Made by a program: the position numbers and the translations under genes. Below the pieces are notes generated by a model, which had not been told where the DNA came from, ran no database searches, and saw nothing but the letters and a program-made list of their open reading frames with translations. Positions 11,746-24,325 of a stretch of DNA of 64,000 bases are shown here, in pieces. This DNA comes from Lenzites betulinus (lineage: Eukaryota > Basidiomycota > Agaricomycetes > Polyporales > Polyporaceae). Positions within the stretch are counted from its first letter, which is position 1; each line of letters starts with the position of its first letter. The stretch covers positions 186,001 through 250,000 of the forward strand of contig JABYQU010000009.1 in the NCBI GenBank assembly GCA_022264855.1, in the 5' to 3' direction.

Positions 11746-14700
11746 ATGCTCCTCTCCCCAAACCCAGAATACGTCGCATTCAGACCGTCAAAACGCGACT
11801 CCAGCATGTCGCCCTCCTGCCGCTCCTCGACCCCGCTCTACCACAGCACCCCGCAGAGACAGCGCCCCGCGTCCTCTGCCTTTGCATTCGACTCCCCCAT
11901 GCTCACGCCCTCCCCACTCAGACGCCAATCACGTCCCGTCCCGGCCCCGGTAGAACAGGACGACGTCTTCCAGTCTCCCCCACACGCATATAGCCCGTTT
12001 TCTCACCGTTCCTCTCTTATGCATGACTCCTCCATGGCCATTGACGACGAAGACGACCTCTTTCTCGGTCCTTCTTCCTGCTCATCCTCTCACATCATCC
12101 CACCCTCTTCTCCGGCCCCTCTACGCACTCCCCTACGCACCCCCATCAAGGACTCTCTGCACTTGTCTCCGGTTTCCTCTGCTTTGTCTTTCAAACATCA
12201 CAACGTCCCCCCGTCCCTGATCGCTTCTGCCACAGCCGGCACTAAGCGCAAACCGACGCCCATATGCACCACACCTTCTCGTAGCCGAACCATGACCCCT
12301 CTCAACGTCACCTCTGCCGCGTCTGCTCGTCTCCAACCCGACGCCGGCTCTCTCCTCTTTGACCGTCTCGCACCTATCTCTGCGCCTCGTTTTTCGTCTC
12401 GCACCCCCCAGAGCAAGGCGGAGACGGAGATTCATCTCAGGAAGCAGGCAGAGACAATGACCATGTTGAGTATCCGCGATCTTGATCACTCTGCAGATGA
12501 GAGCGACCGTGACTCGGATATTGAGCCAAGAAGGACAATGGAAGGCCAGCAGCGTCTGTTTTTGGCGACGCCCGGCGGCTCCGCTGCACCCTTATCCTCC
12601 ATAAAGCCTCGGACGAGGATCAAGCCCACCGCCAAGCTTAAATCCCCCGCCCTCGACGTGCTGACGCGCAAGGGCTACATCGACGACGAAGAGGTAGCGG
12701 AGGCCGTCTCTCCAGGCGGCCACGTTACCAAGCGCCGAGCTCGCTCACGTCCCGTCTCAGCCGAGCTGCTAGAATCGGTGCACAATACGCCTTCGGTTTC
12801 TCACAGTCAGGTGAGCCACTCCCTTTGTGGCGCTTTAGCCACAGCGTGGCTGATATCCCTGACCTCTCAGACCACCACCACCACCAACACCCCACGCATA
12901 TATGAGGGTTCGGGCGCCAGCTCTGTCACCTTCCCCTCCGCTCACACCATGCGTACTCGCACAAAATCCAATTCATCCACCACGTCATCCGAGTCGGGTT
13001 CACCACGTCGCCGGCTGCATCCCACTGCTGGCACGATTCCAAGGACCCGCACACAGTCGCATACAAGTCGAACCTTGAACCGCCTCCAGAGCTCCAGCTC
13101 GGCCACCCTGTTCTTTGGACCGGCTATCACCACGACCAACGTTACCGCCACCCACGGCTCCGCCAAGCGCACGAGTCGGACGTCTTCAGCTGCGAAGTCG
13201 CCTGGCCTGCCTTTGTTCCTCCGACCAGAGCCGTCATCCTCTCAACGTCCAAAGATGACGAATCGACATAGCTACGCTGGCTCAGACAAGATTCCGTCAT
13301 GGACTTGGGCGAGTAGGTCGCCTGCCGCAGCAGCCTCGTCGCCGCCGCCCGCCACAGGACGGAAACGTCTTGAGTCGGATTCGTCGGAAGATGAAGCAGA
13401 CTTGTTCTTCACCAGTGGCCCAGCGGACTCCTCCTTTGCCATCAGCCTGCAGAATGGGGGCACCCCGAGTCCGAAGAAGAAGCAGAAGCGTGAAACTCTC
13501 GACCCTCTCCCGAAGAAGTTCCGCCCTCGAGACTCGGGGGTAGTGCTCGACGACAGCGACGGAGAGCTGGATATCCCTCTGGGCGACGGCAACGACTTCC
13601 TGATGGCTGCCATGCCTCGGTCGTCGACGTCGGTGAGCACAATGGGGTCTCTGAGCGACGATCACGAACTCGTAACGCCTGGGGTCGGGCCTTCGATGGC
13701 TTCTGGATGGCCTACGGTCAACATCGCCACCCAGGACGACGACGGCCTGACAGGCTCCTTCGGCTCTCAGATGGGCACCGGCCGCAGCGTCGATGCCTTC
13801 ATCCTGAAGACGCTCGCAGCTGGGGCCTCAGTCTCCACCCGCGGGGACGCGGAGCCGAAGCGCGTTCCCGGAACTCCAGTCAAGAAGGTCAAGACGGCGC
13901 ACCTCGTCGGCGGCGTTCAACGCCCATGGCAGAGCGCCGTGGCCCACAAGATCGGATTCAAGGACTTTGACGACGGCTCTACTGCGGGCGGCGCAGGGAA
14001 GGGCAAGGGTAAGCCGCGGAAGAGTCTTCCAGCGGCCTTCCCAGGCCTCGGACGCATGAAGGAGGCCAAGAGCGTGCGCAAGGAGCAGCAGTCTATGGGA
14101 CCTCCTGGCGGGGACGTCGATATTGACGCAGATGAGGCGGAAAGTCCTACGGTCAGGAAGGATGGCAAGTACGACGGGCTCGGTCTTGGCCGCCCAACGT
14201 CGACTCTGCCTCCGTTTGCTCGACCAACGGGCGACGGGCGTGTGGGGAGAGCAAGTTGGTTGATGCGCAGGAGCAGTAGTGGCGCCTTCTCTAGCTCTAG
14301 CGATGCTTCGTCGGTAAACGCCACACCGACCAGGCTCACGCCGAAGGGTGCGCTTCTCTTCAGACCGTGTGTGTGTCGGATCACTAATCGATATGTAGAT
14401 TGGGCCCTGCCAGTACAACGGGCGGTGACGCCTGCCTCCCCATTGAAGCATAGCTTCGGGACTGCCAGTCGCTCGACCTCCGGGTCTTCCTCATCCACCG
14501 CCACAAACTCTCCAACTGTAAACGCAACGAACAAGTCCGGTCTCCTTCCGCCACGGGAGCGGAGGACCAGCAACAACCTTCCGCCCATCCGCACCCCTGC
14601 CACAGGCCTGTTTGCAGGACTGCACGCCCCACGACCACATACACACGCACACCCCGCTCGACAAGTCCACGCTCAACCCGTCACGAGCGGACGGCTCCCC

Positions 14701-15992
14701 GCGCCCTCTGAGGAGGAGCGGCCGGGCCGCTTCGAACGCGAGTTTGTGGAGATCGATGAGGTCGGCAGTGGCGAATTTGGACGTGTATTGAAGGTTCGCT
14801 ACAAGGACGAATCACATGGCGATACCGTCTACGCGGTCAAGAAGTCGAAGCGGTTCGAGGGCGTCAAGCATCGGTGAGTAATTCGCCGAAAGGAGAACCG
14901 TTTGCGGTGCCCGGCATTACCAGTTCTGTGTTTCCTCGAGTGTTATGCCCGGGGAGTGGTCGTGACACCAGACTGCGGGGCACTTCCGTTTACGTATAGT
15001 CGTTCCCCGGAAAGCAGCTTCTGACCAGATTCGTCCCACAGGCTGCGTCTTCGCGAAGAGGTCGATATTCTCAAGCACCTTTCGGCCGCGGCGCTACGGG
15101 CGACGGATGCCACGGTCCGCGCGAGCGGGCGACACCCGAATATCCTGGGCTACGTCGACAGCTGGGAGGAAGACGAGACGCTGTACATCCAGACCGAGCT
15201 GTGCGAGCTCGGGAACTTTGCGCACTTCCTCTGGGAGTACGGCCGGGCGTTTTCGCGCCTGGACGAGGCGCGGGTGTGGAAGATCATGGCGGAGCTCTCC
15301 GCGGGGCTGCGCTTCATCCACGACGCGGGTACTATCCACCTCGACCTGAAGCCCGCGAACATCTTCGTCACGGGCGAAGGGCGGTTCAAGATCGGGGACT
15401 TTGGGATGGCGTCGGTGTGGCCACGTCCGACTGCCCCGGGCGAAGTGCAGCTCATTCCGGGCGCGAAGCCTGCAGGGTTCGAGCGCGAGGGGGACAAGCT
15501 GTACCTCGCGCCGGAGGTTCTGCAAGGGCGGTACGGCAAGGCTGCGGACGTGTTCAGCCTGGGGATGACGATGCTCGAGACGGCGTCGAATATCGTCGTT
15601 CCGGACCAGTGAGTGGTCTCCTTGCGTGGTGTTGCACAGGTGGCTGATGATCCGGCAGGGGCGAAGCATGGCATAGGCTCCGACGCGAGGACTTTAGCCA
15701 GGTTGAGCTGGACGCGAGCCCGGAGCTGTGGGAGCTGCTGAAGAGCATGATGCGCGCCGCGCCAGCACTGCGAATTGGCGTCACGCTCGTCGACACACAT
15801 CCTGTGGTCGTGCGTGCGCGGCGGGCGATGGAGCAGATGCGCACGCAGTGGGGGCCCGTGTTCGGGGCGTCGCCGCTGGGGGCGGTCCCGGAGGGGTTCC
15901 TGGAGGAGATCCTGGGGCGCCGGAAGCGCAAGGGCGCGGCTCTGGAGGACGAGTCCGACGACGAGGACTGGGACATGGAGCTCGGGGGGTGA
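11746..15992 (+). CDS. WEE1: Wee1-family mitotic inhibitor kinase
   Basis: Expected to place the inhibitory Tyr15 phosphate on Cdk1 and delay mitotic entry in the nucleus. Exons: 11746-12810, 12871-14347, 14399-14873, 15042-15608, 15659-15992; 3918 nt, 1305 aa in one frame. Residues 1-950 are a disordered Ser/Pro/Thr-rich region with many SP/TP sites, plausible targets for CDK and phosphatase control. The kinase domain starts near residue 960: VGSGEFGRV, AVKKSK (lysine), ELCELGNF, HLDLKPANIF (catalytic loop), KIGDFGMAS. The segment GDKLYLAPEVLQGRYGKAADVFSLGMTMLE and the following NIVVPD are diagnostic of Wee1 rather than generic Ser/Thr kinases. The C-terminal tail is acidic. Two introns are in multiples of three (60 and 51 nt) and one of them leaves a 1043-codon open frame, so naive ORF calling retains them. 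The start is the first in-frame ATG after a pyrimidine-rich leader. Confidence 0.9.
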
Positions 15993-17086
15993 GCGGGGGC
16001 CCGATATGTGTATGATTCGTGCGCTATGCGTTTGACTATTTCTTCTCACTCTCACCCGCGTCTTGATTTGTCACGGTCAGATAGCTATGGCTCTGCTTGA
16101 TTGGATAGCCGGGGCCGCGCCGGTCTTGGTTAGGATTCTATGATTAATGTCGCAATGTAGCACCAGTTCGCGTTCCCGTCTCCGTAGGTAGTAGTTCCGT
16201 CGCATGTTTTTCCCCATGACCGTCCGCTGCACTATGCCCGTCCGTACGATAGCTGTCGCATTCCCCCACGCATTATTCTCGCTGCAATATTATGTTCCTG
16301 GCGCGAGCCTACGACGGTGATTGGTGGACGGTGATCGAGGACGGCGAGACTCAAGAGCGAATGGGGGCGCGGCGGGCGGGGCGGGGGGCGGGCCGCTTCC
16401 GCTCGAAGGCCGAGGCGGCGAGGCACACGGAGGAGACATAGCCGGGCTCGCAATATTCGTGATGGCTGCGAGTCGCTGAGGGCGATAGAGAGTCGCGCGC
16501 ACCGTTCATCTGTCTATTTCGGCGCAGAAACATGGGCGGCAGCCCACGCTAGCCATACAGGGCAGGCCCGAGGGAGACGGACAGCGCCCTCGTCGCGAGC
16601 GACGGCCTCCACACCGTCTCCGACGCCCAGCACATGTGCACCCCGCCCGAGCCCGGCCCCAGCGCGCGCGTGTGCCGAGCCCAGTCATGGGGCAACGTGT
16701 GCGAGTGCGCGGGCGAGCGAGCGGGAGAGGGCCACTCGCCGTGGGACAGCGCTGTCTGCGCCCGATCAGCATCTTCGCCCGTCCCCGTCCTCGCTCTTCT
16801 CTCTCCCGCTCTCTCTTTCTCCTCCTCCTCCCACTCCCTGCTCGCGACTCACCGCCCCGAGAGCTGAATCCGCGACGGAACAGCCGAACGCCGCGGCTGT
16901 GCCCTCGAGCATCGCTAGCTGATTGCCAGCCGGTCATCTGCTGCATCAAACAGACGCCCGCGCGGTCCCTGGCTCCCATCGTCGACCCGTCCTGTCCTCC
17001 TCCTCCTCCTCCCTCGTCCTATCATTCCCCCTCCCTCTTCTCTTCCTCCCCCCGCTTCCCTGTCTGGCCCCGCCCCCGCCATACAA
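15993..17086. other. intergenic, homeodomain gene 5' region
   Basis: About 1.1 kb. The plus-strand frame 16636-17511 is low-complexity Pro/Arg/Ser and is the shadow of a C-rich leader plus the first homeodomain exon in another frame. Bases 16990-17080 are strongly C/T-rich, a likely leader. Confidence 0.5.
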
Positions 17087-19973
17087 ATGCTCTCCCACCA
17101 GCGGGCCCCGCCTCTCCCCGCCCCCGCCGACAACCCACCACACGATCTTTCTGCTCTCCCAGCCCACCACACCCTCCACAGCCACCCGCCCGCTCTCTAT
17201 CACCTCCACCCGCATCCGTCCCGTCCCCAGAACGCGATCCACCACCACCCCTTCCCCCACCCTCCCCCCGCCAACCAGCCCGCCTTCGATCACCTCCAGC
17301 ACCACCAGCTGCCCCTCCACGCCCACGACCACCTCCAGCACCACCCGCAACAGCAGAACCAGACCTGCGTCCCCGCCCTCATCCCCCCCGGCATGGACCC
17401 CTCCCAGGTCGACATCCGCACCTTCTACCCCTACACCCCCAACGAGGTCAAGCACCGCAAACGCACCACCCGCGCACAGCTCAAGGTCCTCGAGGGGGTC
17501 TACAAGTATGACACAAAGCCCAACGCGTCCCTCCGCAAGAAACTCGCCGCAGAGCTCGACATGACCCCGCGCGGTGTCCAGGTGCGTTTTTTTTCCTCCC
17601 CCCCCCCTCGCGTCTCCCCCGCTGACCACCCGCTCCCAAGGTCTGGTTCCAGAATCGCCGTGCAAAAACAAAGCAGCAGGCCAAGAAGGCCGAAGCCGCG
17701 TCCTCCACAAAGTCCTCAGACCCCGCCGCACCCCGCGCAGAAGGCGATGAAGACGACGACGCCGAAGACGCGGACGAACCGCCCTCCGCGCTTCCGCCGT
17801 CGCCCCTCCCACCCCAGTCGTCCGAGGACGCAACGGACGAGGACTTTGCGACCGCGGACAGCGCTTCCGCGGACGCGAACGCCAGTGTGCTCCAGGACAA
17901 CGACCAGTCCAACTCTGCTTCTGATAGCCGCCGTGGTTCGCTCGCCCAGTCCGGCTGGTCGCCTGCTCCCCCAGCCCCTGCTTCTCCCTCGGTCTCCACG
18001 GCCCCTCCCCCCTCCCTCACTGCGCCCTCTTCCGCCCTCAGCAGCCCCAATCCCGCCAACCATGTCAACAATACCCACGTCCGTCTTCCTACACACCCAC
18101 CCTCCTCCTACTCCCACAACCACCTCGCGCCCACCGAGATTTACTCGCAGCGGCGCACATCTCTACCGCCCTCCCTCTCCTCAAATGGCCTCGGCGCGGA
18201 CATGGGCCTCAACATGGTAAGCGGCTTCCGTCGTCGCGGCGGCTATGACCCCAACGCCCGCCGCCGTTCGACCGACCTCGGCGGCCACCGTATCGTCGCC
18301 CACCCGTACATCTCGGTCGCACAGAGCGCAAACGGCCCGCACCACCTCTACGTCGAAGGCGAGGACGGCGGCCTCCACCAGGCCGGACGACGCCCCATGT
18401 TGGCCCAACGCGCCAGCGCGCCCTTTGTTTCCAACATGCACTCCCCCAACGCCCAGGCGATGCACTCTCCGCAACCTCACGGGCACCATCCGCACGCGCT
18501 CTCGCAGCCAATCCTGCCGACTCAGGCGCAGCAGCGTGGACATCTCGCGCCGCGCCCGCACTTTGACATGTCCCCCGTGCCCGTTTCCCTCTCCCATTCG
18601 CAGGGCTATAACCAGCCGGTAATCCAGCACGGATATGACCTCTTTGCGCCGCGTCACTCGATCGACGGCTCCGCGCTCGGCCTTTCGCAAGCGCACGCGC
18701 AGATGAGCCTCGGGGCATCGCCGTTGCACGGCGCAGGTATAGACAGCGGATTCAGCATGGGTCTCGGCATCGCGGGAGGAAATTACGCCATCTCCCATCG
18801 GCCACCTCCCCCGGCAATCCCCGGCCCGCTCCCCTCGCCCAACTTTTCGTTTGGGAACCCGTTCGGCTCCTCAAGCTCGTCGACGAGCAACTCGGCGTCG
18901 GGCACGCCGCCAAATGGGACCTCGCCGCCGCTGCTGGGCCTGCGGCGCACGAGCGAAAGCGGTGTCTCGGATGTGGACACGGAGGACAGTAGCGGTGCGC
19001 CCCTCTCGCGCTTCGGGAGCATCGCCAGCGAGGGCAGTTGGACGAGCGCGTACGTGTCCGACAACGGCGTCGAGGGCGAGAGCGCCGAGGCGTGCGCGAG
19101 CCGCCGAATGAGCGGGTGAGTCCTCCCATCCCGCGATCAGCCTCGCTGCTCCGCAAGCTCCAGAAGAACACGCTGCTGATCACCGCCTTCTCCCGCGATC
19201 ACAGCGCCTCCGAGTTCCTTGGCTTGTTCTCCGATATGGAGGTGGGCAGCAACGGCGGCACGCCTGCGCCCCACGGCCTGCCTGAGCACCACCCCCTCCG
19301 GCACTCCACCTCGAGCTCGCACCTTGAGCCGAACGCGTATGCAGCGCATCATGCGCAGGTCCAGGTGCACTCGCCCGATGGCCAACAGATTCACCCAACC
19401 CCGGACGGGGACGGATACCCATCGCCGTCGTCGGCCTCGACGGTCTCCGCCGGGAGCAACAACGGGCAGCAAAACCCTATGTCGCTTGATACCACGCAGC
19501 AGCAGCAGCAGCATATCCCCAGCGGAAGCCGCATCCAAGGTCAGAACCACCCGCGAACGAACACGTCCAGCGAGCTGGCCTACGCCTTGCAAGGCGAGCC
19601 GGAGCCGGTGCACACATACCCACAGCACCACCACCAACAAGCAAGTGCGAGCGAGGACGACGGGGCTCAATTGCAGTACCCAATGTACGGCCAGCTGCAG
19701 CAGCACCAAGCCGACAACGGCGAGAACGACCAGCTCGCGTACAGCTATGCCCAGGACCAGGGCCACTACAACAAAGGACAGGTCAATCCCTTCCCGACAC
19801 TGTACGAGGGGTACGCATACCCACACAACGCCACGGATGTCCAGATACCGGAGGAAGAGGCAGGCCCGCTGAACCAGGCGTACGCGGCGGCGGGCGCGAT
19901 CGAGCTGTCGCACATGTGTGTGCCGGCATCGGAAGGCCTGCACTTTATGGGCGGGTACATGCAGTACTCATAG
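17087..19973 (+). CDS. homeodomain transcription factor
   Basis: DNA-binding regulator with one typical 60-residue homeodomain. Exons: 17087-17581, 17641-19115, 19205-19973; 2739 nt, 912 aa. The homeodomain covers about residues 122-181, starting KHRKRTTRAQLKVLE; recognition helix VWFQNRRAKTKQQ is completed across intron 1. The rest is disordered: a His/Pro/Gln-rich N-terminus, an acidic Ser-rich stretch just after the homeodomain, then long Ser/Pro/His/Gln-rich regions with a short polyglutamine near the C-terminus. This layout (N-terminal homeodomain, long disordered tail) resembles the Hom-type regulators of mushroom development, but I cannot say which member. It is not an HD1/HD2 mating-type pair: it stands alone and no divergent partner is present. 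The position of intron 2 is set by phase (19116-19204). Confidence 0.85.
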
Positions 19974-22066
19974 CGCGCCGGGTAGACGGGAGCGCGACTT
20001 GCGCCCCCCCTCACCCGCTGCCCCGTCAAAATCGCGTTAGGACCTTCCCGCCTGTCATCTGCGTCTTGCTGTGTCCCTTGGGCTCGCACCCAATGTACCG
20101 TCCCACCCCTCTGTCGCTGTTGTTGTCTTGTCCTTGCTTCACGTCCGTCCTTGTCCAGGCTCTGTACTCTGCACGCACTCGTTGGACCATGCGCTTTAGC
20201 ATAGCTGCCGCCCCCGCCGTACATGTCTGCGTCTAATAGTCCCCAACCCCCTGGTGGACGTCCCCGTCTCCCTCCTGCACTCCCCGCACCTGCACCCGCA
20301 CTCGGTTAGTTGCCTGTCCTCCTGTCGCTCCACTCCGTCATTCTCACCACCGCTATCCCACAGTCATCCGGTCCCTACCACGCACACCCACACGGACTTT
20401 CAGCCCGGTCTCTATCTCGTCCTATTTACATCTCTGCGTCCATCTTCACCACGTACCATACATTTTGCCCGTCGTGTACAGCAGCCATCGGTCCCCGTCC
20501 TCGCATCCTTCCGCTCTTAACACTTATTCGTCATTTTTGCACGCGTCGCTCCCCTTGCCCGCCCGCGGCCTCCGCCGGGCGCACGGCCAACTCCCTTCTG
20601 TCCTTGACCACCCGCTCGCGTCGCGCCCGCCTGCTCCCCGGGCGACGCCGCCGAGATCTGTCGTAGCAGCATACTGTAGAATCCGTATAGTCGGCCTTCT
20701 CCGTCTCCATCTGTCCGCTCCTTGCTTGTTCGACCTCGGCCTTCTCTGACCCGCAATCGCGTCTCCCACTGCCGGTCTGTCACTGTCGTTTTCCGCCCCG
20801 CGTCCGCGCACCGGTGCCTTATGTCGTACGTATACCTTCGTCCGGGCGAGCGTTATGTCCGCCTGGTAATGATTCCCACCCCTGCCCAGTGCGGTGTCGA
20901 CCGCTGTCACCGTCGCCTTGCGCGACCCACAACCCCCTGGCAGCGAGCGCCGTGCGCTTTGAATTGTACATACATACCGTAGTGTGTACCCAGTCGTCTT
21001 ACTCCCCGACGTTATCAATCATAGCAACGTTCAAACGTCCAACGCTGGTCTCTAGCCGGGTGGATCGTCGTGCAGCACCGCCCCAGGCAGCCTGTCCAAC
21101 AGCGTTGGCCACCATCTGCAACCACTGCACACTAGTCACTAGTGGCACGCCCGCGCCCACCCCGCGAATCGCGCCACCGCTCACTGCAGGCAACGACCCG
21201 AGCCCGAGGGCGCGAACAGCACGACGACGCTTGGTCGCCGGGCGGGCGCGATCTCATGGAACGCGCGGTAGTTGTTAGTACGCCTGACGCCGCGCGGATC
21301 CGTACGCACACCCCGCATCGTCGCGAACGACGTCGTGCACGCCCACAGAACCATGAGCTTGTTCGCCACGGCGAGTATGTACTGCATGCCGCTGCCCGAC
21401 GCGCCCGTCCGGCGTCCTGTAGAGGATGACGCCCCGCTGCACACCGGGACCGTCGCTTCTGATTCAAGCGTGTGATGCCGGAGGCAATCGCGAGTCGCAC
21501 ACACCTCATTACCCGCGCGAAGTCTGATAGTGGCGACATATAGCCTCTGCAGGTCAGGCCCGCGCAACGCGGAGCGCACCCCCTGGCCTCACGCCTAAGC
21601 TTGCGCTTGCGCCGGCAGGCCCGCCCCGCCGCTATTTACTGCATCCGTTGAAGCTGCGCGCTGCGCGCGCGCCGGCAAATGGGCCCCCCGCAGGGGTGCG
21701 CGCTCGCCAACGGTCAGGCGCGAAGACGGGCACGGTACGGAGGGACAGATGCAACACGCGTCGCATTAATTAAGCCATGCAGGGGGCGATCCCAGGGAGT
21801 GTGCCGTTTGCCTCGCTGATAGATGGGCGCGGTCCTCGCGGCCGTGAGGATCTGTCCTTCTGCATCCGCATCTACCTATGCTACATCATGTCTTCGCCCT
21901 GTTCGCCCCTCGACCGTGTTGGTTGCGTGCCCCGACATGGACTTGGCGCCCGGGCGGGTGCGTGTCGTTGTCAATGTCGCGATCCGAGCACACCCGTAAG
22001 TATACACGGGTCGTCCATGGCCCGTGGGGGGATCAGACGTCTGTCTGACGGTGGCCCAGCACGGCT
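19974..22066. other. 2.1-kb intergenic region, no supportable gene
   Basis: The first 500-700 bp are C/T-rich, perhaps a long 3' leader of the homeodomain gene. Minus-strand frames of about 130 codons (21132-21579) overlap in two frames and have no conserved motif. Single ACGCGT words occur near 20541 and 21754. A noncoding transcript cannot be excluded. Confidence 0.4.
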
Positions 22067-24079
22067 TCAGAGCTTCGTAATGTTCGTGGGCGGGGGATGA
22101 GTCATCCCAGGATGCGGCGTGGGGTACGCGTGCAAGGGGTACAGCGGGAACTGTCCGTACGGGCGCGGCGCGTAGCCCGGCCAGTGTGCGACGCCCGTTC
22201 CGAGGGGCGCTCCGTCAGAAGCGTCGAGGTCCGCACTCCCTCCCATGGGGCCTGTCGCACCTTGTCCGGGTATATGCGACCGGGATGTGAGCACGTCGTG
22301 CATCTGTCAAGGAGTCTCTTTCAGATTGTGTGCACTTTGTTATGTCCGTCGCTAAGACATACCTGCATGCGCAGTCCGTGCATGGCCGCGCGCATGCCTC
22401 TGATCTCTTCAGTAGTCCGCAGCGACTCGGAGCCCCGTGCAGCAGCAAGGGCTCCCAGGGCCCCTGCCAGCGTGCCGAGGGAGGAGTGGAGAGAGGCCAA
22501 CGTGTCCGGAAGAGGCGTGGTAGGATCAAGAGGCGGGATGCTCAAAACAGTTGGGGAAGTTGCTGCGGCTCCACCACCTGGAGGATGCGATAGCCCCGCC
22601 GCAGAACTAGGATTCGCGTAAGGGCTGGCCGCGTAGGTTGTACCTGGAACGAAGCCGATAGCGGAGCTGCTGGGGAACGCCGAATAGGAAGAAGTCGATG
22701 TTGGAGCCTGTGCACGCCCTGTTGGTGGCAGATAGGAGGCGTCCGTAGCAGCGCGGGTGCGACGTGGGTGCGGGTGGGAAGTTCCGTTAGGGACATGTCG
22801 TGTAGCCTCTTCTTGAGTCGGGAAATATGACGCTATATCAGAGGGATCTTCCAGGCTCATATGAGGAGACGACTCTGGCAGATGGTCAGAACCGTCCTCG
22901 TGTTCTAATTCTGACAGAGAACGCTCAGCCGCTTGAGAGGTTGTCGCGAGGGGCGGCTGGGGGTGGTGGAGTGTGTGGAATTGAGGCTGTAATTCCGGCC
23001 TGTACCACGGACCAAGAGCATGCTTGACAGCATACATCTCGCTGCGTAGCGCGTGGACGACGTTTTCCAATGAAGAGAGTCGAAGACGCAACATGGCATT
23101 CTCTGCGGCTAGATCAGCAGAGGCCGCAGAAGCCGAGCCTGATGGTTGTCTTGGGCCGCTGGAACCATTCTGTACGGAAGCAACAACGCTGTGTTAGACA
23201 AGTGCGGCAATTGCATATGAATATGTCGCACGCACCTCTGTAGTGCCAGCGTCCTCGTCGACTTGCTTCTGTGTTTCTTCGGCGACTTGTTCCAGAGAAG
23301 GCTCACCGCACCGGTGTTCCTCCGCGTCTTTCCTCATGATTGACCGAGTACATCTGAGGTCCGGACAGTGAACTTGGACATACTGGCATGTATCTGCCAG
23401 ATGAACTGGTAGGAGGAGCCGTTGGCATGTGTGGCTGCAGCCAAGATGGCGATGGGGGCACTGGACGAGCAGCTCATCTACAAGCTGCCACATACGTCAG
23501 CGCACGTTGTGACTAATCAGGTAGGGGCACGTACGTTGCGTACGACCGGATCCGCAGGGGCGAGGTCGTGGAGGGAGAGAGGGGTACGGTCGATAGGACA
23601 CTGGCAGTTGATGGCTATAGCCTGAGAGATGCACTCATAGCAGAAGGTATGGGAGCACGTCCGAGTTGTGCATGGCTCATTAAAAGGGCACCTTGCGAGG
23701 GTTTCAAGTCTTGTTCGAACAGTTGGCAGTCGAAACAAAGAGCGCACCTGCATATGCAACAGACCTGTATTGCGGAGGGTGAGCACTACCATGGGATGCA
23801 TTTGGGGCACCATGGACCCACCAGGTTGGGGTTTGGGGTGTCTAGGTACGTGTACGATGCAGACTCCATGTCTACTAGACTCCGTGGGGACGAGAACGAG
23901 ACAAAGGACGAGGAGGGGGTCGCGGAGGCGAATGAACGGGACGGACTCGGACGGCCGCCAAGCGCATCATCGTGCCACCGGCTAACGCGATCCCGGGCCG
24001 GAGCGCCGAGGACCCACATAGCCAGCGTCTCCCATTCCCTTTCGCTCTCGCACCCTGCAGACTCATGCATCATCCTCAA
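22067..24079 (-). CDS. RING finger plus TRAF-type zinc finger protein (putative E3 ubiquitin ligase)
   Basis: Exons: 24079-23822, 23764-23748, 23691-23535, 23484-23236, 23169-22363, 22303-22067; 1725 nt, 574 aa. The motif DTPNPNLV leads into a C3HC4 RING (CCIC, CTTRTCSHTFCYEC, CQCPIDR), split by a 17-nt exon, then a TRAF-type zinc region (CPHRHLGCSHTC, HLADTCQ, CPDLRC, HRC), a predicted coiled coil (AENAMLRLRLSSLENVVHAL) and a long Ser/Pro/Ala-rich tail ending in a Pro/Tyr/His-rich stretch. RING/TRAF zinc proteins usually transfer ubiquitin from an E2 and bind partners through the zinc and coiled-coil parts; the substrate is unknown. The start is the least certain part: 24079 is the first ATG in frame, 23866 (MESAS) is an alternative just upstream of the conserved core. 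The neighbour DUF2264 gene starts divergently 246 bp away. Confidence 0.8.
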
Positions 24080-24325
24080 TCCCGTACATTATTTGCTCGC
24101 AGTGCACTGTACGATAGCTGGCCACTAATAATGGCGGCCCAGATCAGGGACGCATAAAGGGACGACAGTGATCGCCGGAGGGACCTCGGACCGCGGGGCA
24201 GGAGAGGGCTGCGCGGACCGGTCTGCTCGAGCTCCTGACCCTCTCTTCGCTCTCCCCGCCTCTCATAAGTCCCGCTCAGATGCAACGAGCAACGACAATC
24301 CCTTCCTTGCCAGCTCGTGCTCGCC

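Noticed and set aside
16636..17511. 291-codon Pro/Arg-rich ORF upstream of the homeodomain gene
   Set aside because: It ends out of frame inside homeodomain exon 1 and is low complexity from the C/T leader.
17087..19973. Homeodomain gene as a mating-type A locus gene
   Set aside because: Typical 60-residue homeodomain, single gene without a divergent HD partner, and no MIP-type neighbour in the window.
21132..21579. Two overlapping minus-strand ORFs of about 130 codons
   Set aside because: Different frames of the same DNA, no domain, no intron joining them to a larger gene; left as unresolved.
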